From Bretschneidera sinensis (lineage: Eukaryota; Streptophyta; Magnoliopsida; Brassicales; Akaniaceae), in assembly GCA_023935145.1 (NCBI GenBank), contig CM043700.1:31311001-31375000 (forward strand): 64,000 nucleotides of DNA. Reading direction: 5' to 3'. Of this stretch, positions 58,901-64,000 are shown one piece after another (position 1 is the first letter of the stretch; each line of letters begins with the position of its first letter). The notes under the pieces were generated by a model. It was given only the letters and a program-made list of their open reading frames with translations, was not told where the DNA came from and did no database searches. A program made the position numbers and the translations under genes.

Positions 58901-61816
58901 CATGCTAGTTGATGTTTTCTATCAACATCCATATCAAATTAAAGCCCCTAACTCCATGAAAAATGTCAAAATATAATAACATACTCAAGTTTGTATTACT
59001 GAGGAAGAGAGAAAACAAGAAAATTTTTAACAAAAGGATGCACAGAATTGCAACTTTAGAAAATATTTTCATCTAAAATGGATATTTTACTGGCCATTTT
59101 CTAAGAACACGCAAGATCGGTGAATTATAAAAAAAAAAAAAAAAAATCAAATTTGATGTAATAAAATGAAAATGGTAGGCTATGTCATGGATCTAGTGAA
59201 CTCCTTAGATCAAATTAAACAAGTTAAACTTTATTTAAAACCTTCATGGCCTCAAAGTTCAATTATTTCAATTTTCATTTGTCCAATTATTGAAAATTTT
59301 AATTTGTTAGAACCAACTCCACCTGGCAGGACAAGCTAGTTTTGAGTTACACTCATCAAAGTAGAGAAGTACATGAAAAATAAATGGTTTTTAATGTAAG
59401 GGCTTGACAAGTTTCTTGCTATGAAGTTTTGTTTTCTAGGCATATAACTTCAACTAGCTCACTTTTTTTTTTTTGATAAGTAACTTCAACTAGCTCACTA
59501 TTAGCGTTCAGTTATATTAGGGGTATTGTCATACATGCACCTTACAGCCCAATACTAGTTTAAACCCAGCACTTTCAATTACTACAATGTTCACACCACA
59601 CTTTACCTTAATACCCAATATAACCCTACCGTCTACAATACACTTAAAACTAATGGAATTTCGCCACAAGTGATGTGAAACCTCATGTGTCACAAATACT
59701 CTTTAAGGGTCACAAATAAATTTTCTTGGAAAACGAACAAAAAATTAATGGAAAAGAATAAAAGTTTGGTGCATATAGGCTTAAATGGCATTTGTAAGGC
59801 ATATAGGCTTCGTAAAAGCTCACACGCATCTCAGTAGCGGAAAAATTCTGTTAGTTTTAACTTCATTGTAAATGGTAGGGTGCTACTGGGTATTAGTGCA
59901 AAATGCATAGGGAAAATTGTAGTAATTAAAGTTTGGTGCAATGGCATTTGATTGGTAGTGTAGGGTTCATGAATAATAAATCTCCATTACAAGAACATTA
60001 AAAGTATGGTTAACAAGGGACAATAAATTTGAGCATATGTAAATCGTACCACCATCCTAATTCTTCAACAATTTAGACACTGGTAAATCTTCCAAACGCT
60101 ATTAACTAGGCGAACAATAGACAACTAAAAACGAGATAGGATTATAATAACAAAAGGAAACTTAAATGAAAGAACAAAACTCACCTTAGAATCACAAGAA
60201 CTGGATATAAAACTGCAGCTGTAGTAATGATTACATGAAGAACAACAACAACCTGCGATACTAGACTAGAAGTTAACTTTTTACAAGTTACCAATATAAA
60301 CCCCAATAATCCAAACTGCAAAGTAGTCTCAATGGCAAAATTCATTTCAAAATAAGTTACGAAATGCATTTGTCATGAAAGCTTGGACTTTAATCACTCA
60401 CAAGTTCAGATATATAATTTCGCTGCACCAGCTTTTCAACTATAAACGCAGCAACTGGGAAAATTGGGAGAGTAAGACTGCAATAGAAATTGGAATGCAC
60501 AATATGATTCAAGTTAAGTAATAATCGAACCATATAAACCCAAACAAGATATACTCCAAGCAATTTATTCTTTAGTGAGTAGAATAGATGGCAAAATTTT
60601 AGGGAACATTACCAACACATAAAAAGGGGCCAATCTCTCAGTGATCTTGAGCTAAACCAGAAACCAGTCCTAATCAACCAGCCATACTACAAGAACAATT
60701 TAAAAAGGGAAATAAATATACTGATTAATACCTTGGACGTAAAACAACACTTGTTTAGAGACAAGCACGTGGATGTCTTTGGTATGAGTAAGCATACACA
60801 AATATTCCGCAAGCAGTCAATAAATTGCAATCACCATCCTACTGAATTACAACTATAAATGGAAGGATACAAACCTTCATTAGATTTTCGATGATAAGCC
60901 TGCTGTTTACAGCAACAAGCACTACTATACATAGGTTGAAGAGACCCGCATGGCTCTGCCATAAAATGTTTAAAACAGGAGCTTATAATTAGCATTAATT
61001 TCAAACAAAGAAGCGCTTAAAAACTCTAGAGAACACCACTGATTGCTCGTAATTATTTAACATCATCAACTATTTACACGTCCTTTTGCCTGGCTCAGAA
61101 TCAACCAAAAAAATACCGTACAAACGTCAAAATCACAACTCCAACATAATCTCGACAAAGAGCATTTGTCAAACTAACTGCCATAACCCTCGTTTTTATG
61201 GTTTCATTTTTGGTGAAACCATAGCCCTCATTATCGAAGTTGAGCAACACAAGCCTATCATTTGCAACAAAACCACCTTCAATTCAATTCATGTAACCAA
61301 AAACGAAAAATTCGAAAACGTTCTAATTCAAAACATATATTCTTGTTCTGAACTTAAACCAACCGCGATACCTGCGATATATAAATAGCATCAAGTCGGT
61401 AACACGAAACTTGAAAATGATAAACATCATCAACTTACCTGTTTGAATATTGCATCAGAGCTAAGAGGACTCTCCCTCACCCTCCGATGAGCCGGAACCG
61501 AAGGCCGACACGTGAATCTTACATCGGTTTCTCGTCCTCCCCGATTCTCCCCATTCCCGCCAATCACGTTTCCACCATTACCAATGAAATTGGCCGATCC
61601 TGTGGGCCCGAGCCGATCCCTATCATCCTCACTGCTCTTCCCGACCACGTGGCCTCCAATGCCCGAGTTATCGGCATCCGATGACAGGGCTCCAATTGCG
61701 GACGAGCTCGGCTTCCTTCGACGGAAATGGTTGAGATCCGCGTCGCCGTGACCGCTCGTCGTGGTTGTCGCTGCTGTGGTGGCTATGCTCTCTGGTGACG
61801 ACTCTGATATTGCCAT
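52934..61816 (-). CDS. DGAT1: Diacylglycerol O-acyltransferase 1 (DGAT1)
   Basis: Sixteen exons (minus): 61439-61816, 60875-60955, 60613-60686, 60402-60477, 60185-60252, 58645-58768, 58381-58479, 57451-57552, 57215-57351, 56772-56853, 56630-56650, 56451-56513, 55874-55921, 53803-53865, 53611-53664, 52934-53032. The CDS is 1569 nt, 522 aa. The enzyme transfers acyl groups from acyl-CoA to diacylglycerol in the ER membrane, the last step of triacylglycerol synthesis. The first 100 residues are hydrophilic and variable. Then come [20 protein letters not shown], hydrophobic membrane segments, FYKDWWN (395-401), [19 protein letters not shown], and AAFHELC with the catalytic His450 of the MBOAT family. 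Exon number and length match the Arabidopsis gene. Two usually conserved Pro are replaced at exon edges: SEP is SEL, and CYQPSYPR is CYQQSYPR. The 2-kb intron 13 holds MITE-like sequence. Confidence 0.98.
53998..54348. repeat. Candidate MITE in DGAT1 intron 13
   Basis: The left end GGGGCATGTCTATTTTTTG and the right end, as reverse complement AAGGGTATGTTTGGTATC, form an imperfect inverted pair. No matching target duplication, so the boundaries are approximate. Confidence 0.4.
54381..54896. repeat. Second candidate MITE in DGAT1 intron 13
   Basis: The left side (ATGTTTGGTTCTCTTGGGAAT, TAGATTAC) and the right side in reverse complement (GTGTTTGGTTCGCGCAATTG, TAGATTAC) share order and sequence. 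The ends are worn and no target duplication is evident. Confidence 0.4.
59445..59499 (-). mobile_element. Micro-retroposon footprint in DGAT1 intron 5
   Basis: A perfect 19-bp direct repeat (TAACTTCAACTAGCTCACT at 59445-59463 and 59481-59499) encloses only 17 bp, an 11-T run plus GATAAG. Read on the minus strand this is CTTATC followed by poly-A, the expected remnant of a very short 5'-truncated retroposition. Confidence 0.7.
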
Positions 61817-62160
61817 TGCAAAATGAAAAAAAAAGAAGAAGAAGATAGAAGGAGAGAATTACAGACGTGTGTGTATTGTTTATGGCTTATACTGACTAAG
61901 AGAGAGTAAAGAAGAGGCTGACGAGCCAGAGAGAAAGAGATGATTTTAAAAGAGAAATTTCGCGAGGTGTAGGTGATGTTTGGATGTTAAATCGGTTATC
62001 GGTATCAAACTTAAAAGAAACAAAGAGATAGAGAGAGAGGGGGAGGGTTCTGTAATTGTAAAGCGGTGGTGTAAGTAACGAGAGAGACGTGAAGAGGGAG
62101 GGACAAACGACGTGAAGAGGAGACGTTGCAAACCAGGACTGGGATAGCAAGAATTTAGAG
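61817..62160 (-). promoter_or_regulatory. DGAT1 5' UTR and proximal promoter
   Basis: On the minus strand, rich in CT dinucleotides (CTCTCTCTCT and CTTCTTCTTC runs), typical of plant 5' leaders. No TATA box assigned. Confidence 0.45.
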
Positions 62161-62784
62161 GCAGTTAAATAAAGTTCCTTTCAATAACTTTATTTTATGA
62201 GTCCTAAAACTTTCTAAGTGTTGCAAAAAGATACTTAGTCGATCACAAATCACAACTCTCATCAGTGTCTGTTTCAATCCGTATTAATGTTTGATCATCG
62301 TGTAAAGTTGTCTACAATATGATTGATATATTTTCAAAGAACAATGTTAAAGGGCTTCCTTTCACCACCAACTTCAATAACTAATTAAAATCAATAATTA
62401 CTTAGCGGCATGACCACTAAAAATAATTAAGTTGACCATTTAATGCACTCTACATTATTGCAATGTTTAGTATTCTTATGAACTGTTATTAGTAGTAGTA
62501 TAATTAATTTTGGTGGTTTTTAAACAAATATAATTTATTTTATCTTTTGCATTTTATGATAAGATAATAAATTTATATTTTTCGTAAAAATAAAAGCATC
62601 AATAATAAAAAAGGAAAAAGAAAACAGCTTTACCGTATAAAAAAACAAGTATATTTCTGTCAAAAATATAAATTTTATAATGAAAAATTACCACAAAATA
62701 TATGAATAAAATAAATTAATTTAATCTAATTAGATATTCAAACTCGAGATAATCCCATGTTCTTTCATTCTTCGTTCTTCTGTG
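62161..62784. other. Intergenic, AT-rich
   Basis: No supported gene or repeat with clear ends. Confidence 0.35.
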
Positions 62785-63121
62785 TAGAGGTGAAAAACGG
62801 GCAGGTTAGGTCGGGTATGAACTGGGTCTTATGGGTACGGATTAAAAATACTCGTTTTCTAACACATATCATTTTTTATATTCATATATGTGTTTTAGTA
62901 TGTGAATAACAGATCAAAAACAGGTATTGATAAAAATTCTAATATTTAAGTGAGAAAATAGTGACCCAATCCAAATATGGGCTGGATCTTATAGGTAACA
63001 AGTCAATGAATATGGATTAAAAATATTCATTTTTAACGGATTTTATTTTTTATACTCATATCCGTATTTTAACAGACAGATAACGAATAAAAAACGATAC
63101 TACATAAAACTCTCACCTCTA
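62785..63121. mobile_element. Candidate non-autonomous hAT-like MITE (GGGTCGGGTA type)
   Basis: Ends TAGAGGTGA at the left and TCACCTCTA at the right are inverted copies. The interior repeats GGGCTGGATCTTATAGGT and GGGTCTTATGGGTACGGATT-like phrases and CGGATT/ATCCGT units, common in plant MITEs of this kind. The flanking octamers agree at only about half of their positions, so the superfamily is tentative. Confidence 0.5.
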
Positions 63122-64000
63122 TTTTCATGCAACCAAATGCAGAGCAAAATACAAAACTTTTGACTTTTACTAAAGTTATTGTCTTGTGGAATTAATTTTG
63201 GATGCTTTAAGCTGATTTAAATTCAAATCCAAACAAAACGTCACTTGTTGTAATTATATTTTTTTATAAAAAATAAAAATAAAAATAACTACCTTGTGAT
63301 TTCCCAGTACTGCTTTTGTATTTGACAAATGGCAACCAATTAATTAAAAAAAAATTGTAACGTTTTAAAATATTCCTTTCTTCATGCTTCTACACGTTTC
63401 GAAAGTGAAACAACTACATTTTTAGTTATCTAAAATGAAAGCCACACATTGCCAATAACTTGGATTGAAAAGGTTGAGTTAAAAAGTTGTGGTCCCTATG
63501 TGCCCACCACAGTGACATGAATGCGAAGCCTCAAGAGCCATAAACCAGCAAATAGTAGATAGCACCTGACGGATTTGTTTGGCTAAAGGTAGCAAAGAAG
63601 AGATCTACGCGTTTAGTCAATGATAAATAGGTAGGTAGGTCGGCATAATCTATAACCACTTGATAAATCAAGGTTTTATAATCTCTCACGTATTACTATT
63701 CGTTAGACTTTCATTAAAAAAAATATCTCATTTACTTTTAATTATAAAAAAATATTGTTTTAAATAATCAAAAGTTAAGATTTATCAGTAAATATTATTT
63801 CGATCAAAATATCTTTTTATCACGTTAACAAAGTAAAATTATTTTAAAAAATTATGTTTTTCAAAATTTATAAATAAAATAAAAAAATCAAGTATGTATT
63901 ATTCGTTGGACTCATCCTCAAATGCATGTGGATGCCCGACAGAAAATGATGTTTATGGATCTCATTTGGTAGCTTTCGATGATAGCTTTCTAAAGTACTA
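63122..64000. other. Intergenic, AT-rich, to the right edge
   Basis: No supported gene or element. Confidence 0.35.

Noticed and set aside
61430..61751. Overlapping plus-strand frames over DGAT1 exon 1
   Set aside because: Shadow frames of the GC-richer first exon; the minus-strand frame has the conserved DGAT1 sequence and splices correctly.

Overview
This is an AT-rich nuclear segment of a flowering plant, almost certainly a dicot. Its genes have many small GT-AG introns, their products belong to plant families (DGAT1, IQM, EPFL, plant CK1-like, DUF3511), and the gaps are packed with plant transposons. I cannot name the species. No prokaryotic operon, CRISPR array or rRNA gene is visible.

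Six protein-coding genes are supported. From left to right: (1) 5821-7873 (-), a four-exon gene for a 215-residue protein with four copies of an ERAKEEIEAV repeat, family not recognised; (2) 17082-19834 (+), an IQM-family calmodulin-binding protein, 8 coding exons, 548 aa; (3) 25780-26544 (+), an EPF-like secreted cysteine-rich peptide precursor, 3 exons, 128 aa; (4) 37431-48002 (+), a casein kinase 1-like kinase, 14 exons, 468 aa; (5) 50594-50974 (-), an intronless DUF3511 protein, 126 aa; (6) 52934-61816 (-), diacylglycerol O-acyltransferase 1 (DGAT1), 16 exons, 522 aa. For every multi-exon gene I joined the exons by hand and the frame stays open throughout. The genes do not form a functional cluster; they are an ordinary stretch of unrelated plant genes.

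The rest is mostly mobile-element debris. The left edge (1-4399) is a decayed Ty1/copia element with its 3' LTR. At 11.28-12.71 kb there is a second copia remnant on the minus strand. The block 28.1-35.5 kb is a nest: a third copia element (minus), a solo LTR inserted just behind its pol end, a long-TIR element next to its RT, and a LINE fragment split by another solo LTR. Three solo LTRs of one family (21.7, 29.5 and 34.0 kb) each keep 5-bp target duplications and carry repeated AGTCGACT-like motifs. Intron 13 of the kinase gene holds a 4.5-kb hAT-like element that itself contains a 1.5-kb PIF/Harbinger-like and a 1.9-kb Mutator-like element, each with its own target-site duplication. Smaller items include a GAGCTCG-rich hAT-like MITE with a perfect 8-bp duplication, a tRNA-derived SINE, fold-back MITEs, and two tiny oligo-T/GATAAG inserts flanked by 17-19-bp direct repeats.

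I found no evidence of a new defence or enzymatic system. The items most worth a second look are the nested intron of the kinase gene, the solo-LTR family, the micro-retroposon footprints, the exon-end duplication carrying a decoy splice donor, and the uncharacterised repeat-protein gene.
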